Source: JAXMDC01 sp046349035 (GTDB taxonomy: Bacteria > Pseudomonadota > Alphaproteobacteria > Rhizobiales > Kaistiaceae). From it: 64,000 nt of DNA. The stretch covers positions 72,395-136,394 of the forward strand of contig JAXMDC010000006.1 of the NCBI GenBank assembly GCA_046349035.1. Reading direction: 5' to 3'. The position numbers and the translations under genes were made by a program. Within the stretch, counting starts at the first letter, position 1. Every line of letters begins with the position of its first letter. Shown here piece after piece: positions 55,318 through 63,328 of the stretch. The notes below the pieces were generated by a model. It was not told the origin of the DNA. It was given only the letters and a program-made list of their open reading frames with translations, and searched no databases.

Positions 55318-55749
55318 CTAGCCGGCGCGGCGGGCCAGGGCGGCGGCGATCGCCTGGACGCCGGTCATCGCCACCGCCGAGCCGAAGAAGAAGGCGATCA
55401 CCGTCGCCTCGTACTCGTCGAACGGCTTCGGCAGCGGCGGAATGTGCAGCAGCCAATGCGAGGGGGCGAGGAGCGGCTGCAGCGTGGTGCCGACGCAGAT
55501 CGCCCCGACATGCAGCACGAAGGCGGCGCCGAGCAGGAAGAACAGCGCCCGCACCTCGGGGAAGCCGGAGGTGGCAAGGCGCACTTCCTTGGCGTTGGCC
55601 CGCGCGGCGATGTCGGCGGCGACCTCGGCCTTGGCGAGATCGACGGCATGGGCCTCGGCGGAGTTGGTCGCGGCGAGTTTGGCCTTATAGGCGTCGAGGA
55701 CGCCGTTCACCAGCGGGCCGCCGAGGAGGGCAGCGAGGAAGCCGAGCAT
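55318..55749 (-). CDS. Holin of the 3TM type
   Basis: This 143-residue protein starts with a hydrophobic helix and continues with an Ala-rich amphipathic stretch (residues 20-60). It then has two strong membrane helices (VRALFFLLGAAFVLHVGAIC and ATVIAFFFGSAVAMTGVQAI) with the FPEVR turn before the first. This resembles the three-helix holin family found in alphaproteobacterial phages and gene transfer agents. It would make the membrane pore that lets the endolysin out. GAGG precedes the ATG. Confidence 0.65.
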   Translation of the reverse strand: MLGFLAALLGGPLVNGVLDAYKAKLAATNSAEAHAVDLAKAEVAADIAARANAKEVRLATSGFPEVRALFFLLGAAFVLHVGAICVGTTLQPLLAPSHWLLHIPPLPKPFDEYEATVIAFFFGSAVAMTGVQAIAAALARRAG

Positions 55750-55803
55750 GGCGGAGCCTCATTTCGCCGGAGTCTCTGGACCCCGGCTTTCGCCGGGGTG
55801 AGC

Positions 55804-55870
55804 GGGGGAATGGCGTCAGCTAACCCGCCCGACCCCGAGCCCCTCAGGGCGAGCGGGGAATGGCGGCAGT
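55804..55870 (+). repeat. Prophage intergenic hairpin element, copy a
   Basis: The core GCCC-CTCA-GGGC (a 4-bp stem and 4-base loop) is followed by GAGCGGGGAATGGCGGCA. It lies between the 3TM-holin gene and the next gene. Related copies are at 58165-58215 (inverted), 61666-61797, 62585-62632 and 63157-63327. Confidence 0.6.
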
Positions 55871-56188
55871 ATCAGCGAGGATCGCTCTATCGCGCTGGAC
55901 GATGACGAGGAGGGCGCGGGCGACCTCGCGCCAGGCCGAGCGCCAGGTCTGGCTCGAGGCGAGCTCGAGACGCTCGAGCGTGACCGCCAGCATCGACCAG
56001 GCGTGCGGGTTGAGATCGCTGCGGCGGGTGCAATCGAGAACGGCAACACGCACCCGCTCTTCGAGCCTCGCGCGGTCGGCGACCGGCGCGACGCCGCAGA
56101 TCGCATCGTCGGCGGCGCCGGCGAGCTCTGAGAGAACGGCGGCGGCGAGATCAATCTGACGACGTCCGGCCGCCGCGCCGCCGTCCAT
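55844..56188 (-). CDS. Prophage hypothetical protein
   Basis: This 114-residue soluble, mostly helical protein (Ala/Arg-rich, one Cys pair) starts at an ATG that overlaps the stop of the preceding membrane-protein gene (TGATG). The last few residues are encoded by the edge of the recurrent intergenic element. It lies in the lysis cassette. No family is recognised. Confidence 0.5.
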   Translation of the reverse strand: MDGGAAAGRRQIDLAAAVLSELAGAADDAICGVAPVADRARLEERVRVAVLDCTRRSDLNPHAWSMLAVTLERLELASSQTWRSAWREVARALLVIVQRDRAILADTAAIPRSP

Positions 56189-56454
56189 CAGTGCTCCTTG
56201 CCGATCGGCGTAGACGTCATGGCGCGGAGAACGACGTTCAGCGCCAGCACGGCGAGGCCGGCCCAGGACGCCGCCTTGCCGTCGAGCACGCGCGTCCAGT
56301 CGAAGCCGCCGAGCGCGTCGGCGAGGACGGCGCCGACCACCGGGATGCCGGCAAGGGCGTTGAAGAAGGCGGTACGCCAGCCCTTCGGGGCGACGTTGAG
56401 CGCGAGCACGAAGCCAATGCCGATGAGGGCGAGGACGACGAGGATGTGGACCAT
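56188..56454 (-). CDS. Prophage small membrane protein
   Basis: This 88-residue protein has an N-terminal helix (MVHILVVLALIGIGFVLALN), a short loop, a second hydrophobic part (ALAGIPVVGAVLADALGG), and a third near the C terminus (SWAGLAVLALNVVL). It begins four bases after the endolysin gene and overlaps the next start. A holin or antiholin role is likely from position. Confidence 0.6.
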   Translation of the reverse strand: MVHILVVLALIGIGFVLALNVAPKGWRTAFFNALAGIPVVGAVLADALGGFDWTRVLDGKAASWAGLAVLALNVVLRAMTSTPIGKEH

Positions 56455-56458
56455 GTGG

Positions 56459-57538
56459 TCAGCCTTTCCTGTGGTAGGCGATGAGCCGCGGGGCGAGATA
56501 GACGGCGGCCACCGCGGCGAGGGCGATGAGCGCGACGCCCCACCAGGGGAGGCCGCTCGACGCGGCGATCGTGCCGGCGACGGTGCCGGTCGCCACCGCC
56601 GGCGCGTGCGGCTGCTGCGGCGGCGGCGGCTTGGCAAGGGGTGGGGGCGGCGGGGCGGAGGCTGGAGCCTGCCCCGGGCCCCGACCCGGGGCGGGGATGA
56701 GCGATGGAGGGGCGGGGGCAAGGGCGCGCACCAGCGCGGCGCGCGTCTTGCCGTCGGCGATGCCGGTCACCGGCAGGCCGTGCTTGACCTGGAATTCCTC
56801 GAGGGCGTTCTGCGTCAGGCGGCCGGCGAGGCCGTCGATATCGCCCTCGTAGAGGCCGAGCGCGGCGAGCTGGCGCTGGACGCTCTCGACGGCGTCGTCG
56901 CCGGCCGGCCCCTCCTTGACATCGGGCGAGCGGGCGAGGCGCCGCGTCCATGCGACAAAGGCCTCGGCGAGCCTGGTGTCGTAGTGGTTCCGGGCATAGG
57001 CGGCGCCGTTGTAGGGAAGCGCGAAGGCCGCCCAGTTGTGGCCGGCGAGCGCCTTGTCGAGGCCGCGCGCCTTGATCAGGCGGACCATCGCCATCAGCTG
57101 CGCGAACTCGCCGTCCATGAAGGCCTGGACCATGGCGAGGGCGGTCGGGTAGCCGGCCTCGAGGCACCCGCGTCCGAGGATCTGCCCGAGGCCCCAGGAG
57201 GTCGCGCGGAGCGCCGCCTCGAGGTCGATCGCCGCCGCGGCGTCGATCTGGGCGTAGACGCCGTCCTTGGTGCGGGGATAGGTGCCGGGCCCCGGCCATT
57301 TCGGCACGGCCAGGCCCTTCTTCGCCGCTTCGGCGCGGGCCGGCGTGTTGCCGAGCTCGGCCCAGAACAGATGCCGCTCGAACAGCGGGTCGGGCCGGCC
57401 GCGCCCGTCGAAACCCTTCCCCGCCGTCTCGACGGATATGACCGCGCGCAGCGCCGCTTCCTCGACGCCGGGCAGCGCCGCGAGCGCCCGCGCGAAATCG
57501 CCCGGCTGCAGCCGGACGCCCTTGCCGATGAAATTCAT
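56459..57538 (-). CDS. Phage endolysin: N-acetylmuramidase + peptidoglycan-binding domain + C-terminal membrane anchor
   Basis: This is a 359-residue protein. An N-acetylmuramidase domain (about residues 15-195) has catalytic Glu37 in ISVETAGKGF and the TSWGLGQILG motif. A PG_binding_1 repeat follows (about 210-270, VQRQLAALGLYEGDIDGL). Then come a Pro-rich linker and a membrane helix (about 325-350, WWGVALIALAAVAAVYLAP). A C-terminal anchor on an endolysin is unusual. The domain order otherwise fits alphaproteobacterial phage lysins that cut glycan chains at lysis. It is the first gene of the leftward lysis cassette. Confidence 0.88.
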   Translation of the reverse strand: MNFIGKGVRLQPGDFARALAALPGVEEAALRAVISVETAGKGFDGRGRPDPLFERHLFWAELGNTPARAEAAKKGLAVPKWPGPGTYPRTKDGVYAQIDAAAAIDLEAALRATSWGLGQILGRGCLEAGYPTALAMVQAFMDGEFAQLMAMVRLIKARGLDKALAGHNWAAFALPYNGAAYARNHYDTRLAEAFVAWTRRLARSPDVKEGPAGDDAVESVQRQLAALGLYEGDIDGLAGRLTQNALEEFQVKHGLPVTGIADGKTRAALVRALAPAPPSLIPAPGRGPGQAPASAPPPPPLAKPPPPQQPHAPAVATGTVAGTIAASSGLPWWGVALIALAAVAAVYLAPRLIAYHRKG

Positions 57539-57633
57539 GGGGGAGCCCTCTTGCGCTCGCGTTAGGGTTGATTCATGTTGCGGTTGCTGTGGGCCGACCT
57601 AGCAGCCAGGAGGGGCGGAGACGCCGAGGTTCG

Positions 57634-57771
57634 ATGGAGACGGCAGTTCTCGCCATCCTCTTCGGGCTTTTCGCTCTGGGCGTGTGGTATGTGATCGACG
57701 ATGCACGGCGGCGCGGCATCATGGGCAGGCCAAAGCGAAAGAAGCCGCCGCGCGCTCGGTTGCGCGACTAA
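57634..57771 (+). CDS. 45-residue membrane protein in the prophage, opposite orientation
   Basis: One membrane helix (TAVLAILFGLFALGVWYVID) is followed by a strongly basic tail (GRPKRKKPPRARLRD). A GAGG lies 4-7 bases before the ATG. It is transcribed against the neighbouring lysis and tail genes and overlaps the end of the next one by four bases. It could be real and expressed in the lysogen. The function is unknown. Confidence 0.5.
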   Translation: METAVLAILFGLFALGVWYVIDDARRRGIMGRPKRKKPPRARLRD

Positions 57772-58169
57772 GTCCCGGTGCCGGCCGGAGCGCGGCAGGG
57801 AATGATCGCGCTCAGCGCCGGCTTGTTGCCGCGGTTGGTAACGGCCTGGATCCGCAGCTGGTAGAACTTGCCGGCGACTAGACCGATAACCTTCTGGCTG
57901 ACCTTGAGCTGCGTCGCCGGCGAGATCGCCGGGCTGCCGGAGAGCTTGGTGCCGGAGACGTCGGTGCCGGTGTCGGACTCGGTCGGGTCGGCAACGCTGT
58001 ATTCCTTCAGCGTTACGCCGGCGACCGAAGCGATCTTTTCGCCGCCATCGCCCACCTCGAAATCGTCGTCGGCATCGACGTCGTTGGCGAAATCGAGGCC
58101 GAGGGTGATCTCCTCGTCGGGATTCATGACCTGGAAGCGGCGGCCGACGTCCATTTTTCTTGGCTCCAT
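57768..58169 (-). CDS. Prophage structural-type protein, hypothetical
   Basis: This 133-residue beta-rich protein (GLDFANDVDADDDFEVGDGG start, late KFYQLRIQAVTNRGNKP) has the build of a fibronectin-like or head-tail-adaptor-type domain. It starts at the ATG at 58169 with GAGGGG; an ATG five codons later is possible. It lies just before the intergenic element copy b and the repeat protein. No named family is assigned. Confidence 0.55.
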   Translation of the reverse strand: MEPRKMDVGRRFQVMNPDEEITLGLDFANDVDADDDFEVGDGGEKIASVAGVTLKEYSVADPTESDTGTDVSGTKLSGSPAISPATQLKVSQKVIGLVAGKFYQLRIQAVTNRGNKPALSAIIPCRAPAGTGT

Positions 58170-58215
58170 TCCCCCTCGGGCTGATGCCCTCGGGGTCGGG
58201 AGCTCCGCTCGCGCG
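58165..58215 (-). repeat. Prophage intergenic hairpin element, copy b (inverted)
   Basis: On the plus strand it reads CATTCCCCCTCGGGCTGATG and then CCCTCGGGGTCGGGAGCTCC: the same element as the other copies in the opposite orientation. Its hairpin is GGGC-TGAT-GCCC. Confidence 0.6.
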
Positions 58216-58259
58216 AAGCTCAGCCACGCGCGGCGGGGATCGCCGCGCTCAGCTCTGGA

Positions 58260-59336
58260 TTAGGGCAGGTGCAGGGCCCGCTGGCGCGAGCGCAAGATGA
58301 GATCGCGGCCGTTGTCGTTGGCCGACAGCGCCACGCGCGCCGCGCAGCGCAGCAAGAGCGACCGCCCGCCATCGTTGGCGGGGACCAGCACCCGCCGGCG
58401 CGCGTTGCGCAGCGTCCATTGCGGCGCGGCCTCGGCGGCTGCCGGCACCTGCGCCAACAAGACACCGACGGCACCGGCGGCTTCCAGGCCGGCAAGGCCG
58501 ACGGCAAAGGCATTGCCAAAGCCGCCGATGCCGCTGCCGGCGGCAAGGCCGTTTGCGCTCTTGGCCAGCACCGCCGCCAGGCTTGCGATCGCCGTGCCGG
58601 CAGCAAGGCCGGTGAGATTGGCGGTCGCGTTGCCCGACGCCGAGACGCTGAAATTGCCGACCGCGCCGCTCGCCTGGACGCCGGCGAGGGCAATGGCGAT
58701 CGAAGGCGTGAACCCACCAACCGCAGATCCCGCGGCAAGGCCGGCAAGCGCTTTGTCGATCGACGGCGTGAACCCGCCAACCGCCGATCCGGCGGCAACA
58801 CCACCGACGCCTTTGTCGTCCTTCGAGGCAAACGAGCCGGCAGCCGAGCCGGCGGCAAGGCCGGTGACGCCGGGAACCACCGTCGGCACGAAGCCGCCGA
58901 TCGCCGCGCTTGCAGCAACGCCGGCAAGCGCCTTGTCGATCGCCGGAGCGAAAGAGCCGATCGCCGAGCCGGCGGCGACGCCGCCGATGCTCTTGTCGTC
59001 CTTCGACGCAAACGAGCCGGCGGCCGAGCCGGCGGCAACGCCGGCAACGCCGGGAACGACCGTCGGCACGAAGGCGCCGATCGCCGAACCGGCGGCAACG
59101 CCGCCGACGCTCTTGTCGTCACGCGAGGCAAACGACCCGGCAGCGGAGCCGGCGGCAAGACCGGTGACGCCGGGCGCAACCGTCGGAACGAAGGTTCCGA
59201 TAGCCCCGCCGGCGGCGACGCCGGTGAGGTTGACATTGACGTCGCCGCCAGCCGGCGGCGGGATGAGAACAGCGCGATGCTTGCGCAGCACCGCGCCGCG
59301 ATCGGCCGGCCGGCGATAGACGAAAGGCTTTGCCAT
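58260..59336 (-). CDS. Repetitive tail-fibre-like protein with about thirteen 20-residue repeats
   Basis: This 358-residue protein is built mostly of units of the form G-V/L-A-A-G-S-A-x-G-x-F followed by nine residues (residues about 37-300). Two unit types tend to alternate, one ending VPTVVPG and one ending ASKDDKS, giving a 120-bp higher-order period. The last 60 residues (LRNARRRVLVPANDGG) are non-repetitive. Similar L-x-G-x-x-A-x-G-x-x-G repeats occur in phage fibre and adhesin-like proteins and would form a beta solenoid. GAGG precedes the ATG. Confidence 0.7.
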   Translation of the reverse strand: MAKPFVYRRPADRGAVLRKHRAVLIPPPAGGDVNVNLTGVAAGGAIGTFVPTVAPGVTGLAAGSAAGSFASRDDKSVGGVAAGSAIGAFVPTVVPGVAGVAAGSAAGSFASKDDKSIGGVAAGSAIGSFAPAIDKALAGVAASAAIGGFVPTVVPGVTGLAAGSAAGSFASKDDKGVGGVAAGSAVGGFTPSIDKALAGLAAGSAVGGFTPSIAIALAGVQASGAVGNFSVSASGNATANLTGLAAGTAIASLAAVLAKSANGLAAGSGIGGFGNAFAVGLAGLEAAGAVGVLLAQVPAAAEAAPQWTLRNARRRVLVPANDGGRSLLLRCAARVALSANDNGRDLILRSRQRALHLP

Positions 59337-59384
59337 GCGACCTCAAGCCGACCGGCGCAACGCCGCCGTGCGATGCCGCGCCTT

Positions 59385-59852
59385 TTAGCTGAGCTCCTCG
59401 AAGACCAGCGTCCCGGAACACGTCATCGCCGCCGACGGCGCGGTGTCCAGCCGGACGACGAAGGCTTCCGAGACGCGGATGATCGGCCGGTCTTCCGGCG
59501 GCGGCAGGTAATAAAGCCCGTTGAGGAAGTTCCATTCCTCGGCGTGGGTGTCGACGATGGTGCCGGAAGAGGTGGCAACCGTCGTGTCGTTGGCGTGGTA
59601 GGTACCGCCGGCGGCGGCATCGCCGGCGTTGGTCGGCCGCGGCGTCGGCGTCGAACCGCCCGAGCCGAGAGTCACCGTCGCCGTGACGCGACGCATCGAG
59701 ACGTTCTTGGCTTCCCAGTTGGTCAGCGTCTTCTGCGTCAACGTCACGCTATGGATGGCGATCGGCACCGACGAGGAGCAGAGCACCGCGAACAGATCCT
59801 GCGCCACGCTGACGGCGACGTCCTTGAAGGACAGCGAGTAGATGCGGCCCAT
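59385..59852 (-). CDS. Prophage structural protein, hypothetical
   Basis: This 155-residue, beta-rich soluble protein (MGRIYSLSFKDVAVSVAQDL start; late PPPEDRPIIRVSEAFVVRLD) has the composition of a phage tail or decoration protein. GGAG precedes the ATG. It lies in the leftward tail module with a 4-bp gap from the upstream gene. No family is named. Confidence 0.6.
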   Translation of the reverse strand: MGRIYSLSFKDVAVSVAQDLFAVLCSSSVPIAIHSVTLTQKTLTNWEAKNVSMRRVTATVTLGSGGSTPTPRPTNAGDAAAGGTYHANDTTVATSSGTIVDTHAEEWNFLNGLYYLPPPEDRPIIRVSEAFVVRLDTAPSAAMTCSGTLVFEELS

Positions 59853-59856
59853 TGGG

Positions 59857-60609
59857 CTATCTCCGAAGGTGAGGCATCAGATTGGGGTTGTGCGGGCGCT
59901 GCCAAACCTCCGTCGGCAGGCGTGGCAAGGCATCGAAGGCCGGCGGCCGCTCGAGCAGGTCGGTAAGACCTCTCGGCTCCGGCGTCATCCGCAAGCTACC
60001 CTGCATAGTCAGGTTGTTGCGTTGGGCGGAGCGGTCGACCAGCAAGCTGCGGCTGACGATCCCTGGAGAGAAAAACCGGAGGGCCTGCGGCCGGATGAGT
60101 AGCGGGCTTACGCCTCGGGCGAGGGCCATGACTTCGCCATCGGTCAGCGCGACGTTCCAGATCGCCGGCAACGCAACAAGCCCAGCGCCGCCGATCGGAC
60201 TCAGCGCTGACGATGCGTCCGAAACGCCGACCGATGTACGATTGATACCGGCAGGCGTATTTGATGTCGTATTAGTTCCCTTGTTGCAGCCGTTGAGATA
60301 GGCCGCCCTGGCGTTGATGGCGGAGAACACACCTACCGCATGGTTCCAGACCCTCGGGCTTGCCGCATAGGGGCTGGAGATGGCGGCGTTGCCGCTGGTC
60401 GCAGCGTTAATCAAAAGGGAGGTCGTCACGGAAATTGTGAAAGATGCTACGTTAGCCGCAGAAGCAGACGCAAAAAGCCCCATGAGCGTTTGCTGCACGC
60501 CTGTGTTCTCAACATTGAACCAGCAGGCTAGGCTCAGCGGCACCGCCGTCGCCGCGGCTGTCCCAGAGCGCCAGAAGTTCGCGGTGGACCACCCCGTCGC
60601 CAGCGTCAC
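59857..60609 (-). CDS. LamG/concanavalin-like prophage protein
   Basis: This 250-residue protein shows the pattern of a laminin-G-like lectin domain: LSLACWFNVENT, a middle HAVGVFSAINARAAYLNG strand, and GVSDASSALSPIGGAGLVAL, followed by a C-terminal extension with RNNLTMQG. Such domains on phage tails bind surface sugars. The start is a GTG overlapping the previous stop (GTGA), so the two are co-translated. Confidence 0.65.
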   Translation of the reverse strand: MTLATGWSTANFWRSGTAAATAVPLSLACWFNVENTGVQQTLMGLFASASAANVASFTISVTTSLLINAATSGNAAISSPYAASPRVWNHAVGVFSAINARAAYLNGCNKGTNTTSNTPAGINRTSVGVSDASSALSPIGGAGLVALPAIWNVALTDGEVMALARGVSPLLIRPQALRFFSPGIVSRSLLVDRSAQRNNLTMQGSLRMTPEPRGLTDLLERPPAFDALPRLPTEVWQRPHNPNLMPHLRR

Positions 60610-61130
60610 GGCGTGATCTGGCGGTTGACCGGCGTGTAGCGGATGATGTGGTTGCCGGCCGTGGCATCCAGCGCCGCGACGCTGTTGTGATGGAAGAACA
60701 GCCCCCAGCGGATCGGCAGATGCAGAAGCCCGAGCGCCCGACAGACCGACAGCCCGCCGCGCTTGTAGACCGTGCCGGTGGTGGCGTTGAAGATGAAGGA
60801 CCAGAGCAGGCCAAAATGGGTTAGATGGGCGCCGGCCGAGGTCGGCGTCAGGTTGGCGTCGGCGCCGGTGATGCCCGCCGGACGCTTGACCGTGGTCCCG
60901 TCGTAGTCGGCGGCCCACGCATAGAGGTTGCCCACGGTGTTGACGGTCGGCGTAGTGCCGCCCTTGATTTCCGCATAGACGTGCGCGTCCTCGTAGAGGT
61001 TCGAGGAATTGTCGACCTCGTTGCTCTCGCGCCCGGCCGGAGGATCGGCGGTCGTGGAGGCGAGCGACGCCAGCCCCATGGTGATGGCGATCGAATTGGC
61101 ATAGGCGCTCGGCTTGATGATCTGCGCCAT
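60606..61130 (-). CDS. Prophage structural protein, hypothetical
   Basis: This is a 174-residue protein that starts immediately after the stop codon of the upstream gene (TAGATG) and is coupled to the LamG-like gene by a four-base overlap. The sequence is beta-rich with a W/Y-rich middle (NLYAWAADYDGT). It is probably part of the tail tip or fibre complex, judging only from position. Confidence 0.6.
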   Translation of the reverse strand: MAQIIKPSAYANSIAITMGLASLASTTADPPAGRESNEVDNSSNLYEDAHVYAEIKGGTTPTVNTVGNLYAWAADYDGTTVKRPAGITGADANLTPTSAGAHLTHFGLLWSFIFNATTGTVYKRGGLSVCRALGLLHLPIRWGLFFHHNSVAALDATAGNHIIRYTPVNRQITP

Positions 61131-61433
61131 CTATCCGGCCCTCCGCGCCGCCTCATAGGCGTTCAGCCAGTCATCGTAATCGCGCGCCGGGTCGGCCCCG
61201 GACGCCTTGGCAGCCTCCCAAGCGCGGTCGCGAGCCTCGACCGAAGCTGCGCGCGCGGCGTAGTCGGTGTCGTTCCCGGCGTCGTCGAGAGCCCGCGCCG
61301 CGGCGACATCGCTCGGCTGCACGGCATCCCAGCCAAGCTCGGCGGCGCGACTGACGATCGTTGTGTCGAGGGCAGAGATCGCGGCGCGATCGCCGGCCTC
61401 GACGAGGCCGCCGAGGTCGTCGAGCGCCGGCAT
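61131..61433 (-). CDS. Prophage small helical protein; possible C-terminal part of a frameshifted gene starting at 61569
   Basis: This is a 100-residue acidic, helical protein. Just upstream, the frame starting with ATG at 61569 encodes a sensible 45-residue stretch (ending DALATFTPDP) that runs into arginine-rich nonsense. A shift of one base near 61440 joins it smoothly to this frame (ILLMPALDDLGG). So it may be one gene of about 147 residues with a sequencing error or a real translational shift, or two overlapping genes. The function is unknown. Confidence 0.5.
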   Translation of the reverse strand: MPALDDLGGLVEAGDRAAISALDTTIVSRAAELGWDAVQPSDVAAARALDDAGNDTDYAARAASVEARDRAWEAAKASGADPARDYDDWLNAYEAARRAG

Positions 61434-61665
61434 CAGCAGGATCGGGAGTGAAGGTCGCCAACGCGTCCAGCATCACATCGGCCATGCCGCCCGGCTCGGC
61501 CGCCGCCGCCGCCCGCAAGGCCGACCGCCCGCGATAGAGAAGGCGCTGCACCTCGACCGTCGCCACCACGCGTGCGGGTAACGGTCGGCGCGTTGATCGC
61601 CGCCCGCCGCCGCCTCGGCGGAGTGGCCCTTATAGGCGTCGCCGGCGAGCTCAGCCTCCGAGACT

Positions 61666-61797
61666 GAGCGACGAGAGCCTGCCCTCGGGCTCGGCCAACG
61701 GCCGAGACCCCGGGGGGCACCGAGGAGCGTGGTGCCGGTTCGCGAAGCGGAGCGCCCGAGGCGGAGGGCATCAGCCCGACGCCGAATGGCGCCAAAG
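61666..61797 (+). repeat. Prophage intergenic hairpin element, copy c (long form)
   Basis: This shares its first part (GAGCCTGCCCTCGGGCTCGG) and its last part (GAAGCGGAGCGCCCGA and GAATGGCGCCAAAG) with copy e at 63157-63327. The core hairpin is GGGC-ATCA-GCCC, the mirror of GCCC-ATCA-GGGC in copies d and e. It fills most of the gap 61570-61798, in which no gene is seen. Confidence 0.75.
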
Positions 61798-61798
61798 T

Positions 61799-62458
61799 TT
61801 ACGTGATCCGCAGCAGCGCGTTGGCGGCGTCGGCGGTCGGCAGCACCAGCGTCAGGGTGCCGCCGGTGACGGTCTGCGTGCCGCCGAAGTCGAACACGCC
61901 GACGGCGCGGTTGGCGGAGTCGCCGCGGCGGGCGGTGTTGTAGATCATGCAGCCCGCCACCGAGATCGAGGCGCCGGCCCAGGAGGGGTTGGCGCCGAAG
62001 GTGGCGATCGCCACCGCGCCCGAAGGGTTGGACGGGTTGACGTTGGTGAGCGCCAGGCCGCCGGCCGAGTAGCCGGTGCCGGAGGCCTCGTCGCTGTTGC
62101 CGGTGATGTCGGAGTAGTTGACCGAGGCGGCGCCGTAGGTGCCGGTCGGCGACGCCTTGATCAGCGCGATCTTGAAGGGATCGGCGGTGAAGGTGACCGA
62201 GCTCACCGCACCGGTATGCGCCTTCGACAGCGTGACCTGCGTGCCGGAGTCGATCGAGGCGATGACCGCGCCGGCGGCGACGTTGGTGCCGGTGACCGCC
62301 ATGCCGACCGCAAGGTTGGCGGTCGAGGCGATCGACGTCAGCGTGAAGGCGCCGTTCGACCCTGCACAGGAGACGCCCGACTGCGTCGCCAAGAAGCAAT
62401 GAAACGCCTTGAGGAGGTCGACCTTGAACTGGGTCGGCATTGCGGTCGTGATGGCCAT
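61799..62458 (-). CDS. Prophage structural protein (tail-type), hypothetical
   Basis: This 219-residue, Gly/Ala/Ser/Thr-rich beta protein (MAITTAMPTQFKVDLLKAFH start) has repeated short strands and no cysteine pair pattern typical of enzymes. Such composition and the position between other tail genes suggest a tail tube or fibre protein. GAGG lies just before the ATG. The intergenic element copy c follows its stop. Confidence 0.6.
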   Translation of the reverse strand: MAITTAMPTQFKVDLLKAFHCFLATQSGVSCAGSNGAFTLTSIASTANLAVGMAVTGTNVAAGAVIASIDSGTQVTLSKAHTGAVSSVTFTADPFKIALIKASPTGTYGAASVNYSDITGNSDEASGTGYSAGGLALTNVNPSNPSGAVAIATFGANPSWAGASISVAGCMIYNTARRGDSANRAVGVFDFGGTQTVTGGTLTLVLPTADAANALLRIT

Positions 62459-62523
62459 CGGAAGCCTCTATGAGAGAGGAAGGGCGCGGGGACGCTCGGG
62501 GGAGGAGAGAAGACGCGCGCGAT

Positions 62524-63132
62524 TCAGGGCGAGGCGCGATGCGGGCCGCCTGGCGGCTGAGGCTTGCGCGCCGAGGCGGCGGCCCGCCCGGCGCCGAGCC
62601 CATCAGGGCGAGACGGAATGGCGGCAGCGACGCAGTGGTGCGCGAGCTCGGGGCCGGCCTCGGTGCGGGTGGCGCGCCAGGCGGCGCAGGCGGGGTCGTC
62701 GGGGTTGTTATGCGCGTGCCATTGCCGCTCGACGTCGATCGACGTCGAGAAATGGATGGCGAGGTGGCGAGCCAGGAACTCCTGCATCGGCGCGCCGGCG
62801 AAATGCGCGGAGAACGGCGTGCCGGCAGCGGCCGCGACGATCGCCGCCACCGCCTCCTCGATCGAGTCGATCTCCGGGGTGCCGGCCGCCGCCAGGCGCG
62901 CGCCGGCGTCGCCGGCGAGAGCGGCCCGCTCGGTCTTCTGGATCGCATCGTGCGCGCCCTCGAGGATCTCGATGATCCTGGTCTCGAACGGCCGCACGGC
63001 TTTGCGCGCAGCGACGGCTGCCGGCGAAGCGGAAGCCGGGTCGATCTGCAGCAGATCGACGATCTGTTTTGCGGTCGCGGCCGCCCAAACGTCGGCGGGG
63101 TGCGGCCCGCCGTCGGTCTTCAGGATCTGCAT
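62524..63132 (-). CDS. Prophage hypothetical protein whose C terminus is encoded by the intergenic element
   Basis: This is a 202-residue, helical, Ala-rich protein (MQILKTDGGPHPADVWAAAT start, GGAGA before the ATG). The last 30 residues or so (from AAIPSRPDGLGAGR) are translated from copy d of the recurrent intergenic element, so the natural end may once have been earlier. The function is unknown. Confidence 0.55.
   Translation of the reverse strand: MQILKTDGGPHPADVWAAATAKQIVDLLQIDPASASPAAVAARKAVRPFETRIIEILEGAHDAIQKTERAALAGDAGARLAAAGTPEIDSIEEAVAAIVAAAAGTPFSAHFAGAPMQEFLARHLAIHFSTSIDVERQWHAHNNPDDPACAAWRATRTEAGPELAHHCVAAAIPSRPDGLGAGRAAASARKPQPPGGPHRASP
62585..62632 (+). repeat. Prophage intergenic hairpin element, copy d (short form)
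   Basis: This is the core GCCC-ATCA-GGGC followed by GAGACGGAATGGCGGCA. It overlaps the end of the 62524-63132 gene. Confidence 0.6.
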
Positions 63133-63156
63133 GGGAGAGGTCTCCTTGGATTAGCT

Positions 63157-63327
63157 CTGAGCAACGAGAGCCTGCCCTCGGGCTCGGCCCGACGGCCGAG
63201 ACCCGGGGGGCACGGCCGCGTAGCGCGTTAGCGCGTTCGCGGCAGGGCACCGAGGAGCGTAGTGCCGCCGCGCGAAGCGGAGCGCCCGACCCCAAGCCCA
63301 TCAGGGCGAGGGGGAATGGCGCCAAAG
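63157..63327 (+). repeat. Prophage intergenic hairpin element, copy e (long form)
   Basis: This is a long copy with the GAGCCTGCCCTCGGGCTCGG start, a GC-rich insertion of about 32 bp relative to copy c, and the core hairpin GCCC-ATCA-GGGC followed by GAGGGGGAATGGCGCCAAAG. It fills the gap between two tail genes. Confidence 0.75.
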
Positions 63328-63328
63328 C

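Noticed and set aside
58269..59966. Long plus-strand open frame across the repeat protein
   Set aside because: It arises because the 60-bp repeats are multiples of three and GC-rich; it has Arg/Gly-rich sequence and no start signals.
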